Source: Reyranella sp.
Lineage (GTDB): Bacteria > Pseudomonadota > Alphaproteobacteria > Reyranellales > Reyranellaceae
Assembly (NCBI RefSeq): GCF_004297405.1
Contig: NZ_SCVC01000046.1
Location: forward strand, 62,001-126,000
Length of the DNA: 64,000 bases
Direction: 5' to 3'
In this document: positions 50,337 to 59,811 of the stretch, piece by piece
Layout: each line of letters begins with the position of its first letter
Numbering within the stretch: position 1 is the stretch's first letter
Program-made: the position numbers and the translations under genes
The notes under the pieces: generated by a model
The model's input: the letters and a program-made list of their open reading frames with translations, nothing else
What the model was told of the DNA's origin: nothing
The model's database searches: none

Positions 50337-50780
50337 TTAGCGCAAACGCCTCAAGTAGTCGCCGAGCTCGGAGAGGTCCTCGACCCAACCATAAAGCGCC
50401 GAGTCATGGTTCCTTGGCAGCTTCGGCAAGGTACTGCCGATTGGTACGGCGACAACCGACGCACAGGAGTCAGGTCCCCAATCTGGTCCGTCCGCGTAGC
50501 TCTCAACGTACACGCGGCGACCGTCGAGGAGCTCCATGACAAACCCGCCAGCCCATGTGTCTCCCTCAAAGTCACCCCAGGCGCGCAATACGCGAGCGAT
50601 CGCGCGGACATTCAGATCGTGACTTCCAGGCTCCTGGGCATTCTCTCGGTCGATCAATGCGAGCGTCTCAGCAAGCCCCGAAAGATAGAGCATATTCAGC
50701 CCAGGAGGTGCATCTCGGCGCATCTCCAGGAGGACGCTGCGATACTCCATGGGTGATCGTTCGGAAACGTGCTGATCCAT
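50337..50780 (-). CDS. hypothetical ICE protein
   Basis: 147 residues (MDQHVSERSPMEYRSVLLEM). The C-terminal half reads as a small alpha/beta domain (AIARVLRAWGDFEGDTWAGG; VYVESYADGPDWGPDSCASV). No recognised motif. It is the last gene of a same-strand run (52075 to 50337) with gaps of 2-10 nt. Confidence 0.6.
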   Translation of the reverse strand: MDQHVSERSPMEYRSVLLEMRRDAPPGLNMLYLSGLAETLALIDRENAQEPGSHDLNVRAIARVLRAWGDFEGDTWAGGFVMELLDGRRVYVESYADGPDWGPDSCASVVAVPIGSTLPKLPRNHDSALYGWVEDLSELGDYLRRLR

Positions 50781-50790
50781 CTTAGATCTC

Positions 50791-51105
50791 CTATCGTCTT
50801 CCGACTTTCAGTTGCGGGTGATTTGACGGCGCTGGCACGGGACGGCTCTCGATGCCCGAAGCATCGATCCACGCTTGCATGGCGCGGGCCTTCTCCGCCG
50901 TGTCAAAGCAGAACACTCGGCAGTAAAGCTCATCGCCGCGACTACCGGCATAGGCGAGGTACTCAGCACCGGTAGAAACACTCATCATCATAGCAATGAC
51001 CTCGTCATCGTCAGACCGCCGCAGCGGCTCGTCGCGCCGCATGAGCGCCTTATGTGGAAGTCGCTTCAACATGTTCGCAAAGGGGTTTCCTCTACGGCGA
51101 ACCAT
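50791..51105 (-). CDS. hypothetical ICE protein, 104 residues
   Basis: ATG 51105 has GAGGA 9 nt upstream and lies 2 nt after the stop of the zinc-ribbon gene. MVRRRGNPFANMLKRLPHKA is basic; VIAMMMSVSTGAEYLAYAGS and YCRVFCFDTAEKARAMQAWI suggest a small alpha/beta domain. Unknown function. Confidence 0.55.
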   Translation of the reverse strand: MVRRRGNPFANMLKRLPHKALMRRDEPLRRSDDDEVIAMMMSVSTGAEYLAYAGSRGDELYCRVFCFDTAEKARAMQAWIDASGIESRPVPAPSNHPQLKVGRR

Positions 51106-51107
51106 GC

Positions 51108-51347
51108 TCAGATGTTCCTCAAGAAAGCGTGTGCGGCAGAGCGCGTCGTGAAGCGAGTTGTCGTGAAGCGGCGAGAGCCGCACTTGCTACAGTGGACGCC
51201 AGCTTCCTCAAGGGTACGACTATCACCACGCCGTGCCGTCAGCGTCTCGGCCGTGAGTAGACCGCGCCGTATACAGTGCTGGCACTCGACTCCGATCAAT
51301 CGCGCCCCGAGGCCACTAGCTATGTCGTGAATCGTAAGAGCGGGCAT
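51108..51347 (-). CDS. small protein with two CxxC knuckles (zinc ribbon)
   Basis: 79 residues from ATG 51347, 2 nt after the preceding stop. ALTIHDIASGLGARLIGVEC is followed by the two knuckles ECQHCIRRG and HCSKCGSRR about 30 residues apart, the layout of a zinc ribbon; the tail is basic, so it may bind nucleic acid. Confidence 0.62.
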   Translation of the reverse strand: MPALTIHDIASGLGARLIGVECQHCIRRGLLTAETLTARRGDSRTLEEAGVHCSKCGSRRFTTTRFTTRSAAHAFLRNI

Positions 51348-51349
51348 CG

Positions 51350-52075
51350 CTAGGCGTCGCCAACAGTGGGTTCTGCAGCCGTGGCAGCCGCATATACCGC
51401 GATCTTGCCGTAACCAGAGCGTGCCCACGGCGCTGCAAACCGGATGCGGCGTAGCGCCAACCGAAGCGGCCGATACACGAGAAGAAACTCGCTGAATGTT
51501 GGCGCTTCGACGAAAGGCCGCAACGTGGTTTCGATGGCACGCTTTGCCTCGTCCATCTCGAGCGAAAGCTCGTCGGTGTCGTCGAGTGCCGTCACACCGG
51601 CATGCACCACGGCTTCCCACTGGCGAACCAGCGCACCACTAACCTTCGTTTCGGGGGAGAGCCCAACATTGGTCATGCGGCAGGCGGTAGCTACGACTAT
51701 CCGATGGTAGGCGCGGACCGGTTCGCGAAGGTGATGGGCTAGCTCGGTGCCGAAATGAACCTCTGCGTTGACGGCGGCGCGGTCCAATTCCTCGAATGCA
51801 TTGCGGTGAACCTTTAGACGCTCAACGGGAATGTACAGACGGTCCAACATGCCGCCGTAAGCCGGCAGCTCGTAGTCGCCGCGCTTTCGTGTTGTCCCTT
51901 CGCCGGCATTTACAATGGGCTCGCGAGCGCGCGCTATTGCGGTCTCGGCCCGACAGAACGCGGACAACGCAGCGTCCGCAATCTCGAAGTGTCGCTTCCG
52001 CACGAGCTGCCGATGCCAGACATAGAAGCCCACAAGAGCAACCAGGATGGTCGTAAGGGGGAGAAGAAGGATCAT
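51350..52075 (-). CDS. membrane-anchored hypothetical protein
   Basis: 241 residues from ATG 52075, which has GGAGG 6 nt upstream; the ATG two codons earlier touches that site. One N-terminal helix (ILLLPLTTILVALVGFYVW) is followed by a cytoplasmic helical domain of about 215 residues (RLKVHRNAFEELDRAAVNAE ...). It is the first gene of the four-gene run ending at 50337. Unknown function. Confidence 0.6.
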   Translation of the reverse strand: MILLLPLTTILVALVGFYVWHRQLVRKRHFEIADAALSAFCRAETAIARAREPIVNAGEGTTRKRGDYELPAYGGMLDRLYIPVERLKVHRNAFEELDRAAVNAEVHFGTELAHHLREPVRAYHRIVVATACRMTNVGLSPETKVSGALVRQWEAVVHAGVTALDDTDELSLEMDEAKRAIETTLRPFVEAPTFSEFLLVYRPLRLALRRIRFAAPWARSGYGKIAVYAAATAAEPTVGDA

Positions 52076-52470
52076 GGCCATCCTCCAAAAGAGCCCAGAA
52101 TGGGTCGCCACATGGCGAGAACAAAATGAGAACATCTGGGTCAAGTGTCAATCCGCTAGAGGTTGGGGCAATGAATCTCAAACTCTAGATGCCGCCACTA
52201 GGCGTTGAGAACGGCGGTGCTGCTGGCCCAGCCAGGGTGGTGGCCGGTAGTCGTCGGTAGATGCCCTTCGAGGTCGCGCAGCGCACAGTGCTGGCGTTGC
52301 TAGCAGTGTATGCTCGCCCTTTGCTTTCTTTGTGCGTCGCCAGCGAGTTTCGTCCAGCCGTTGGACTTCACTCTTGTCGCGAACAGCAAACCGTTCTGGG
52401 GCGACCCACAAGAACTTGAAGACTCCATTGGCCAGCAGCCCATAAGAGCATCGTGGACGCGCCAGCCACG
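52076..52470. other. gap between the unknown operon and the AddA-like gene
   Basis: About 395 nt with no convincing gene; open frames here are short and lack ribosome sites. It is the likely promoter region of the 52075 gene and the 3' end of the AddAB-like operon. I see no clear terminator hairpin or repeat. Confidence 0.4.
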
Positions 52471-55400
52471 CTATGTCTCCGACGCGTCGCTCCGTCCATC
52501 GTCGTGCACCCACCGCACCTCGCCTGACGTCATGTAGACAACAGCGCCCTTTGCGACTCCGGTTAGTTCCAGGTATTCCAGCAGTTGGCTTACGTACGCT
52601 ACGTGGTCGTCCGGTGTCGGCGACACGTCACTCTTCCAGTCAAATACAGCAGTCGGCACCCCACCTTCGAACGCGACGGCGTCCGCTCGTGCAGCGGTTA
52701 GGACCATCTCCGATCGCGCTCCGTAAAGCGGGATCTCCGGCACCAACTTCGCGATATAAGGCTTGAGCTCGTCGTGCGTAAAAGTGCGCAAGGCCGTGTC
52801 TGCCATTTCTGACGGCTCAGGTCCTGGCGCTCCCTCAACGACCACCTGGCTCATCAGAGCGGCCGCGCGGTTTCTCAGATCCGCCTGATCCGGCTTCACA
52901 ATTCCCGTCAGCAGTTCTTCCATGAGCTTGTGGAGGACGATGCCGCGAAGAGCACCACCACCAACCACATTCGATTTGACTCCACTGTCCAGCTCTTCCG
53001 CGACAACGTCGAAGTCTGCACGATCAAGAAGCTCTCGATCGATGTCCATCCGACTCGGCCGGCGCCACTCGATCCTCACGTTAAGCCGCTCAATGCGTTC
53101 TCGCTCCTCCGCAAAAACGGAGGCCGACTGATCGCTCTGTGGTACGGCCCGGGCCTGTTGGGCGCCCGGGCGTGAGGGCTGCTTCATGTCTTTGAGGTAA
53201 GATTGACCAAAGTCGAAGAACTTCATCCAGCCGCCTTTGGGGGCCCAACTCGGGGCTGGAAGAACGAGCAAATCGAGGGCGCGCGTGCAAGCAACGTAGA
53301 GGAGTCGCTCGTTCTCTTCCGCCTCCTCGGCCTCGTGGGCTGCAATCGCCTCGTCAAGGGTGCTTGAGAAGACGTCACCCAACGTCCAGTGCACGCTATT
53401 GTCGATCGAGCGAAAAAAGAAGTCTTCGTCACGCCCTGGCATGGTCACGAAGTTGATCGGGATCACAATGGGCCACTCCAACCCCTTCGCCTTGTGAACG
53501 GTCACAATTTCGATGCTGCTGCGCTGATGATCAGGTTCAGCTTCATCAGTTGGCAGACCACTGTCCCATTCGGCGCTGAGGTCTATGGCCAACTCCTTAA
53601 GACCCCGCACATGGTAATCGCGTGACCGCTCAAGAAGACTGTTGATGTTGCCAAGGGCACGAGCCCGCTGGTCAGGGGCCCGGCCCACAACGCTCGGGGT
53701 CACCCGAAGCCGCTCAATCGCCTCAGAGAGGAGCGCGTAAGGGGTCGTTGCCCGGCGTTTGTGCCAAAGTTCTTGGAGGCTCTCCATCACGTGACGAGCC
53801 AGAGGGTGATTTACGCGGGACAGGTCCGTCCTCAAGTCGAGGACAGCTTCTTCATCTTGCTCACGCAAGGCATGAGTGATGTCGAGGAGTTCTCCTTCGG
53901 TAAGACCGACGAGAGGCCCACGGAGGACGGCGCCGAGAGCCAGCGTGTCGCGACTGTCCGCCAGCGCACGGACAAGGGCGACGAAGTCTTGCGTTTCCTG
54001 TCGCAGGTAGAGGTTCTTGCCCGCCTGCGACGCAACAGGGAGCCCCCTCTCCTCAAGGGCCCTTTCGTATCTCCAAAGTTCCGTTCGTCGGGGCGCCAGG
54101 AGCGCTATATCGCCGGGCTCAGCAAGAGCGATCGTTCCATCGGAGCGTCGGACCCGCACCGTTCCGACGAGGCTTGCGCAAAGATCAGCGATGGCCTTCG
54201 CTTCAAGATCTCGAATTGGGCTGACGTAACTGTCCTCCGAAACATGAAAGCTGAGGCGTGCGATACTTTGAAGCCGCCCTGGGTCTTCGAGGACTGTGGA
54301 AGTGAGCGCAACGTAGTCGCCTAGCTGTATCGTCAGCCGCTCGGCGAAGATGCGATCGACGTGAGCGAGAATGCTCTTTCCCGATCGGAAGTTCGCGGCA
54401 ACCTGGATGACGTTGGAGGGAGCCTGCGACCTGATAGCTGAGCGCGCACGCAAGTACGATTTCAGGTCAGCGCCCCGGAAGCGATAGATCGCTTGTTTCG
54501 GATCGCCGACCATGAAGAGGGCGCCGGGGCGAATCCTCCGGCTATCCCATGACTCTGAGGGGCCAGGATCTCCTGAAATCAAGAACAGAACTTCGGATTG
54601 GAGTGGGTCGGTGTCCTGATATTCATCGATCAGAATGTGTTTGTAGCGTTGCGCTACTTCCGCTCTGACTCGGGCATCCGTACGTAAGAGGTGCCGGGTT
54701 CGGATCAGAATATCGTCAAAGTCCAATACCGCCGCGTTGCGTTTGAACTGTTCAAAAGCGGCCACGAGCTCATCCGTCTCGCCGAAGAAGCTAGCAAGAA
54801 GCGCGTCGGCGATTGCACCAAGCGCATACGAGAACAATTTGGCGCAACGGTCGTAATGGTCCTGGCCCGCCGCGGAAAGCAATCGCCCTTCGATCTTCCC
54901 AGCGGCGCTCGACCAGAGCTTCAGTCGTCCGTTGTAGCGTTTTAGCTCGCGCTTGCGAGGCCGCAACGCTGCGCCCTCGGGATGCACAAGCGGCCACAGC
55001 TGACCGAAATCGAGGTCGACCGAAGTCGCTGGAGCAAGCGCGTTTGCGAGTTCTTCAATAGCCTCGACATCCGATACAGCTTGGTTGGGGGCCGGAACAC
55101 GATTGATCCAGCGCCGATACTCTCCGACCGCTTCAATGAAGTCATGAATCGCGTCCGCGTAACGCGGCGGCGGCAATGGCCTTGCCTCTGGGCGAGACCG
55201 GCGAAACTTCGCCAGGGCCTTGAGCGTCTTCACTGACTGTACGGGGTCGTGTGCAGCCATGACGACAATGGGATCGTTCGGCCGAGCAGTTGGGCCGAGC
55301 CGTTGGCTTAGCCAAGAATCGAAGATTGACGCGAAGGCGAGGTCTGCCTGGTCTCCGTCCATCACCACGGCACCCGGATCGATGCGAGCCTCGACAGCAT

Positions 55401-55794
55401 AGCTTTGCAGGATGCTGAGACAGAAGCTATGGATCGTGGAAGCCGTGAGCTCACCCAAGTGGGTTCGGGCGTCGCCAAGCGTCCGCACCTGTTCGTCGCT
55501 TAGCGGCAGCCTCCGAAACGCCAGCTCAAGATCCTTCGGAACCTTACGGTCAACAAGAAGCCGGGCAAACTTGTCAACGCGCTCACGAAGCTCGGCTGCC
55601 GCTCGTTCGGTAAACGTGATGGCCGCGATGGTTGATGGCCTGCGTCCGGCCGCAAGGAGCATCGCCACACGTCCAGCGAGAAGCGAAGTCTTTCCAGTGC
55701 CGGCGGACGCCTCAACTAGAAGCGTCGAATCAAGATCGGTTAGGGCGCGCTCTCGAGCTTCGTCGTCGGGCGTCGACTTCACTTCGCCCTCCAA
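52471..55794 (-). CDS. AddA-like UvrD-family helicase with C-terminal PD-(D/E)XK nuclease
   Basis: 1107 residues. SF1A motifs appear in order: I EASAGTGKTSLLAGRV (29-44), Ia ITFTERAAAELRERV, II ILIDEYQDTDPLQSE, III FMVGDPKQAIYRFRGAD, V EIVTVHKAKGLEWPIV and VI LLYVACTRALDLLVLP. The C-terminus holds AVFDWKSDVSPTPDD and YVSQLLEYLEL, the RecB/AddA-type nuclease site. With the next gene it forms a two-subunit AddAB-like helicase-nuclease. Host AddAB is chromosomal; a second copy in mobile DNA suggests defence or repair of element DNA. It overlaps the partner gene by 16 nt. Confidence 0.9.
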   Translation of the reverse strand: MEGEVKSTPDDEARERALTDLDSTLLVEASAGTGKTSLLAGRVAMLLAAGRRPSTIAAITFTERAAAELRERVDKFARLLVDRKVPKDLELAFRRLPLSDEQVRTLGDARTHLGELTASTIHSFCLSILQSYAVEARIDPGAVVMDGDQADLAFASIFDSWLSQRLGPTARPNDPIVVMAAHDPVQSVKTLKALAKFRRSRPEARPLPPPRYADAIHDFIEAVGEYRRWINRVPAPNQAVSDVEAIEELANALAPATSVDLDFGQLWPLVHPEGAALRPRKRELKRYNGRLKLWSSAAGKIEGRLLSAAGQDHYDRCAKLFSYALGAIADALLASFFGETDELVAAFEQFKRNAAVLDFDDILIRTRHLLRTDARVRAEVAQRYKHILIDEYQDTDPLQSEVLFLISGDPGPSESWDSRRIRPGALFMVGDPKQAIYRFRGADLKSYLRARSAIRSQAPSNVIQVAANFRSGKSILAHVDRIFAERLTIQLGDYVALTSTVLEDPGRLQSIARLSFHVSEDSYVSPIRDLEAKAIADLCASLVGTVRVRRSDGTIALAEPGDIALLAPRRTELWRYERALEERGLPVASQAGKNLYLRQETQDFVALVRALADSRDTLALGAVLRGPLVGLTEGELLDITHALREQDEEAVLDLRTDLSRVNHPLARHVMESLQELWHKRRATTPYALLSEAIERLRVTPSVVGRAPDQRARALGNINSLLERSRDYHVRGLKELAIDLSAEWDSGLPTDEAEPDHQRSSIEIVTVHKAKGLEWPIVIPINFVTMPGRDEDFFFRSIDNSVHWTLGDVFSSTLDEAIAAHEAEEAEENERLLYVACTRALDLLVLPAPSWAPKGGWMKFFDFGQSYLKDMKQPSRPGAQQARAVPQSDQSASVFAEERERIERLNVRIEWRRPSRMDIDRELLDRADFDVVAEELDSGVKSNVVGGGALRGIVLHKLMEELLTGIVKPDQADLRNRAAALMSQVVVEGAPGPEPSEMADTALRTFTHDELKPYIAKLVPEIPLYGARSEMVLTAARADAVAFEGGVPTAVFDWKSDVSPTPDDHVAYVSQLLEYLELTGVAKGAVVYMTSGEVRWVHDDGRSDASET

Positions 55795-58451
55795 TACGCA
55801 ATGAGGTCTTTGCCTGCGGCTTGGCGAATCGCATTGCTCTTTCGTTCGACGTACCGAGCTGTCGCATTGTCCCTTCGTTCGACATACCGAGCTGCGGCGG
55901 GTAGAGCGAGTTGACCAAAGCGATCCAACATCGTGGCGATGCCTGGATAGACGGTGCCAGCTTCAAGGACACTGCGTGCAATCTTCACCCATGAGGCGAC
56001 GAGATCGATCGAGTTGTCGGGATTGTTTAGCGGGTAAACCTGAACGGGCGGCCGAAGATAGATAAGCCGCGCACGGAGGGGCTTCGTGTCAGGCAGCAGC
56101 ACTCGACATGCAAGCGAGTAGAGTACGCGCTGCAGTTCACGGCCGCCGGCAACAATCACTTCCGGCGATTTTGGCCTTTCACCTGTCTTGTAGTCGGTCA
56201 CCCGCACGGCGACGGCTGAGGCACGCAGGTCAAGCCGATCAATAGTTCCCTGGATCTTGATGTCTGTCCCCGGAAGAAGCACGGGCTGAGCTGGATCCCA
56301 TGGTGGCGGCCGCCTGGGCCGGGCGCTTGCGCCCTTTTCCCCGCCAAATGCTACCTCCGTCCACGAACGCGTTCCCGCTTCCGTGAAGGATTCGAAGGTA
56401 AGACCTTCTAAACTCATCTCAGCGGCGCGTCGGACCGTGTTGGTCCAAAGCACCGGCGGCGGCACGTTCACCACCAACGGCCACGTCTCGATCACATGGT
56501 CAGATGCCAGGCCAAGCGCGTCCTCAATCTCGTGGCGGGCAGCCGCGGTGAACCCAGATCTCAGCTCGAGGTGATCGACGGTCCGGCGGAGCAACTCGTG
56601 AACGAGACGCCCCATATCGTCCGGTGGAAGCACGAGCCCACGCTCTTTGTGCACCAAGTCTCGCCAACCAAGGGCGTAGTACCATACGTAGGCCAGCGGG
56701 TCCCTTAGGAGCCGAGAAAGCGACGTTGGCGACTGCGGGCGCAAAAAGAGTGTGGCGAGCAAAGGATGCCGTGTCCCGACAAGGCCATCGTGGAGCGTAA
56801 GATCGGGCACAGCCCAGTTACGCCATGCTGTTAGAGCCGACGACACGAGCGGATCGAGACTTCTATCCTGCGGCCGTGCGAGGAGGCGATCCGACTCAGA
56901 TACAGCGTGATGAGGCGGAGCATCGCGTCGCAGAGCGCACTCTGGGTCGACCGGTGGCATGAGGGCGCTCGCGCCCACAGCCTTCCCCTCGCGGCTCAAT
57001 CGTCCGCAGGAAAGTATTACTTCCTCAGTGGAAGCCAGGATGTTGTCGAGACAACGGCGATCGGCCGCTTCGATTGGATCCGGAACGATGCGAGATGCTG
57101 GAACGATGTATTCCGGAAGAATGGGGTCCAGCCCATCGGTCCGAGGCCATCTCGTTACCGTAAGTCCCAGAAGCCATGCAAAGCGCCGAGGTGCGCCAGC
57201 TAGCTCATCCGCCGAGCACCAGGCAATCGAGTCTGCCGGATCATTCTCCTCGACCACGCGCAGCGATCCGAGCGAGAACATGAGCGCTGAGGCGGGCGCC
57301 GAGCGTAGGGCTTCCTCCCAAAGACTCCGAGAACGTCCGCGCAGCAGCAGCTTCCCAGCTTCCTCAGCGGCGTCCGCGCCCCGTTCGAGAAGCTTAAGCA
57401 CCGGCACTAGGATAGACGCTACTTCAGGATAAGGGCTGAGTACGCGTCGCCAGTCCTCCGACGTAGAAAGCGAGGCCTCGCTAGGCACAGGCAAATGACC
57501 GTCCACTATACCGTCGAGCCTTGTCCCTTGATTGCGAATGAGCGAAAGCAAACGGCGCACTCGCGCCTGGCTCAAGCCGGCTTGCAACGCATCCGCGAGA
57601 GCGGCGCATCGCTGACCGTCCCTTGTTGAAAGCGCCGGCCGGCCATGTACGAAACTCACAGGCAGGCCCGATGCCGAGGAGAGCGCTAGCACGTAATCGT
57701 CGTATGCGGCCGGCGCCGTCGTAGCGATCGCGATATCGGACGCACGGACCCTACCGGACGCAAGAAGTTCACGCGCCCATCTCATTGCTTCAAGGGTCTC
57801 ATGATAGGGGTCGGTGCAGCTTACGGCCCGTTTGCTTCCACTCTTGGCACTCTCGCGTTTGTGCGTACCCTTGAACCAGCTAGCTTCTGAGAAGACTGGC
57901 GCTGCCCATTCGACCGGTATGACCTCGCACAAGTCGTTGATGAGCGTCCGCCAGAGCGGATCGACTGCATGTGACCCGCGCATGAGCAATGGTCCAACTA
58001 CCCGAGGCGCGAGCCGTACTGCAGCACGAGCTAGCTCGCACAAGTCGGGGAGAAGGCATTCCCCTGGCTGCAAGTGAAGGCGAATGGTCTCTTCGACCTC
58101 GATCAGATCGCGAACACGTGGCTTCTCCACAAATGGCTTGGCCTTCAGATCAAAGCCGGCGCGCCACACGTTTCGGAGTGTCTCATGCAACGCGCGGGTT
58201 ACTCCAGGCAGATCACGCACTGGCGCAATGTCCCTGAGTAGATTCGGCTCCTTAAGGGCCGCACGAATGCCGATTTCGATGCTCTCGCGGGAGGCCGCAT
58301 GGAGGAGGCCACCAGCAAGTCGTGCAGCCAGCAGTGAAGGCGTCATGATCTGGAGCCCGAGCTCCTGACTGCGCGCCGCTGCAGCGCGCCGCATCGCCAA
58401 GGCAAGACGTCCTTGAACGAGCTCACTATGCAGAGTGTGGCCACCCGTCAT
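55779..58451 (-). CDS. AddB-like protein with PD-(D/E)XK nuclease domain
   Basis: 890 residues. The N-terminal 600 residues are AddB-like but lack a Walker A motif, starting MTGGHTLHSELVQGRLALAM. The nuclease domain is at the C-terminus: DDMGRLVHELLRRTV (motif His), IQGTIDRLDLRASAVAVRVT, DYKTGERPKSPEV and GRELQRVLYSLACRVLL. The cluster of four cysteines that holds an iron-sulphur centre in Bacillus AddB is not obvious. The last 40 residues contain a direct 11-residue repeat (ARYVERRDNAT / ARYVERKSNAI). Confidence 0.82.
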   Translation of the reverse strand: MTGGHTLHSELVQGRLALAMRRAAAARSQELGLQIMTPSLLAARLAGGLLHAASRESIEIGIRAALKEPNLLRDIAPVRDLPGVTRALHETLRNVWRAGFDLKAKPFVEKPRVRDLIEVEETIRLHLQPGECLLPDLCELARAAVRLAPRVVGPLLMRGSHAVDPLWRTLINDLCEVIPVEWAAPVFSEASWFKGTHKRESAKSGSKRAVSCTDPYHETLEAMRWARELLASGRVRASDIAIATTAPAAYDDYVLALSSASGLPVSFVHGRPALSTRDGQRCAALADALQAGLSQARVRRLLSLIRNQGTRLDGIVDGHLPVPSEASLSTSEDWRRVLSPYPEVASILVPVLKLLERGADAAEEAGKLLLRGRSRSLWEEALRSAPASALMFSLGSLRVVEENDPADSIAWCSADELAGAPRRFAWLLGLTVTRWPRTDGLDPILPEYIVPASRIVPDPIEAADRRCLDNILASTEEVILSCGRLSREGKAVGASALMPPVDPECALRRDAPPHHAVSESDRLLARPQDRSLDPLVSSALTAWRNWAVPDLTLHDGLVGTRHPLLATLFLRPQSPTSLSRLLRDPLAYVWYYALGWRDLVHKERGLVLPPDDMGRLVHELLRRTVDHLELRSGFTAAARHEIEDALGLASDHVIETWPLVVNVPPPVLWTNTVRRAAEMSLEGLTFESFTEAGTRSWTEVAFGGEKGASARPRRPPPWDPAQPVLLPGTDIKIQGTIDRLDLRASAVAVRVTDYKTGERPKSPEVIVAGGRELQRVLYSLACRVLLPDTKPLRARLIYLRPPVQVYPLNNPDNSIDLVASWVKIARSVLEAGTVYPGIATMLDRFGQLALPAAARYVERRDNATARYVERKSNAIRQAAGKDLIAYWRAK
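55830..55895. repeat. 33-bp tandem duplication inside the AddB-like gene
   Basis: Two 33-nt units (55830-55862, 55863-55895) begin CGCATTG and share TTCGTTCGAC and TACCGAGCTG, differing at about six positions. The length is a multiple of three and keeps the frame. Confidence 0.85.
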
Positions 58452-58590
58452 GCTTGTGTTTCCAACTGTACCAGTCTCCTCCGAATCAGCTTTGGCGACT
58501 AGGACGTGTACTCATATACCGGCCGTACCAATACCGGACAGTCCATGTCCGCTTTGCTCAACAGTCGGACATTCGGAGAAAGCGGTTGCG

Positions 58591-59318
58591 TCATTGCCGT
58601 CGTCCCGTGAGATCGCCGGGCAGATTGGCGCAACCGAGCTGGGCAGCAAACCGTGATGAGCACCAGGATTTAATAATCGCGACATGCTGTGCCACGACAT
58701 TAAGCTTATCGATATTGGCCGCCTGATTATAAGCGAGGCCAGCCTGAGACTTGGCCACCTCAAACTGCTCAAGAGCGAGTTTCGTTGCCTCAAGTTTGCT
58801 CGCGAGTGTTGTCATGCCAGCGCTTTGCATCAGCTTCTCGGCTACGACGCGGGCTGCTTTGGCTTGCAACTGCCTTGTCTGCACCTCCGTTTGCACCCGC
58901 TGAATTTCAATGGTCGTGCCTTCAACCTTGCCGTTAAGAGCGTCGCTCTCGATTTGCGCCTTTGCCGCCTGCTGCCGCTTGAGGTCGAGCTCGGCTCGAA
59001 TCGTGCAACGCGCAATTTCATCCCATCTACGTCCGACGTGTTTGCGCGCGCTTCGGCATTCTTGATGGTCGCCTGGGCCTCTTTGATGCGCGTTTCAGCG
59101 GCGGTCTTGAGCGACGCGTTGTAGTATTCCCACACGTGGAAGAGCACGAAGACGAGGACGCCGGCGACCATGATCGTTGGCGGCACGAAGTAGCTCAGAT
59201 AGTGCCAAATCTGTTCGACAATGTTCCCGCCCGGTTTCGGCTTCCTGGCGGCTCCGGCCTCTAGCTCTGCAACCCTTGCCGCAAGCGCTGCCTCGCGCTG
59301 TGTCATCGGCTCCGACAT
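58591..59318 (-). pseudogene. membrane-anchored coiled-coil protein gene with a frameshift
   Basis: From ATG 59318 the frame encodes MSEPMTQREAALAARVAELE, a helix (PPTIMVAGVLVFVLFHVW) and the start of a coiled coil (TAAETRIKEAQATIKNAEAR). Around 59000-59030 the coiled-coil pattern moves to another frame (ELDLKRQQAAKAQIESDAL ... VQTRQLQAKAARVVAEKLMQ) and runs to 58591. One base gained or lost would restore about 240 residues. Either a real pseudogene, a sequencing error, or frameshifting. Function unknown. Confidence 0.65.
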
Positions 59319-59440
59319 GACGCCCCACCGCTTCGTCGAGGCCAAATGGTTGCGGCGGCCACGTCCCCTTACAACCGAGTAAGCTCCGAATCCGTTGATG
59401 GCTGAGGTCGAAACAGCTTTGCAGTCTGCCGGTAGCGCTC

Positions 59441-59734
59441 TTACGCGGCGTGCTGACGCTCACGGGCGGCAATGCTCGTCGGATGGGTGTAGAAGAGTTT
59501 CGCCATCTTCTCGAGATCGATTCCCGCACGGATTTTTCGCTCGCAGTAGCCTTGGCGCATTACATCCGCAGCCTGCAAACGGTTCGGATGAAACGTCCGC
59601 CCGACGTAATCCCACTTCGCGGGGGCGGTGTACTTCTCAAGCTCTCCCGGCCGCACATAGACGAGATAGCGCTGGAGGTCCGGCGGCATGAATTCGGGCT
59701 TTACCCGATAGAGATCGAGGACGGTAGGGAACAC
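59441..59734 (-). CDS. hypothetical protein, 97 residues
   Basis: GTG 59734 has AAGGA 6 nt upstream. MFPTVLDLYRVKPEFMPPDL and YVRPGELEKYTAPAKWDYVG are followed by a helical C-terminus (DLEKMAKLFYTHPTSIAARE). No recognised domain. It is divergent from the HipB gene, with the 26-bp repeats between them. Confidence 0.5.
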   Translation of the reverse strand: MFPTVLDLYRVKPEFMPPDLQRYLVYVRPGELEKYTAPAKWDYVGRTFHPNRLQAADVMRQGYCERKIRAGIDLEKMAKLFYTHPTSIAARERQHAA

Positions 59735-59811
59735 AGGACATCCTTATATCATAGTTTGTCGATCTTTAGCCATGTGGATCAGCATGTTACCTCATCATGT
59801 AGTCGAACGCT

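Noticed and set aside
52178..52513. 111-residue minus-strand frame after the AddA-like gene
   Set aside because: Overlaps the 3' end of the helicase gene, is Arg-rich and has no ribosome site.
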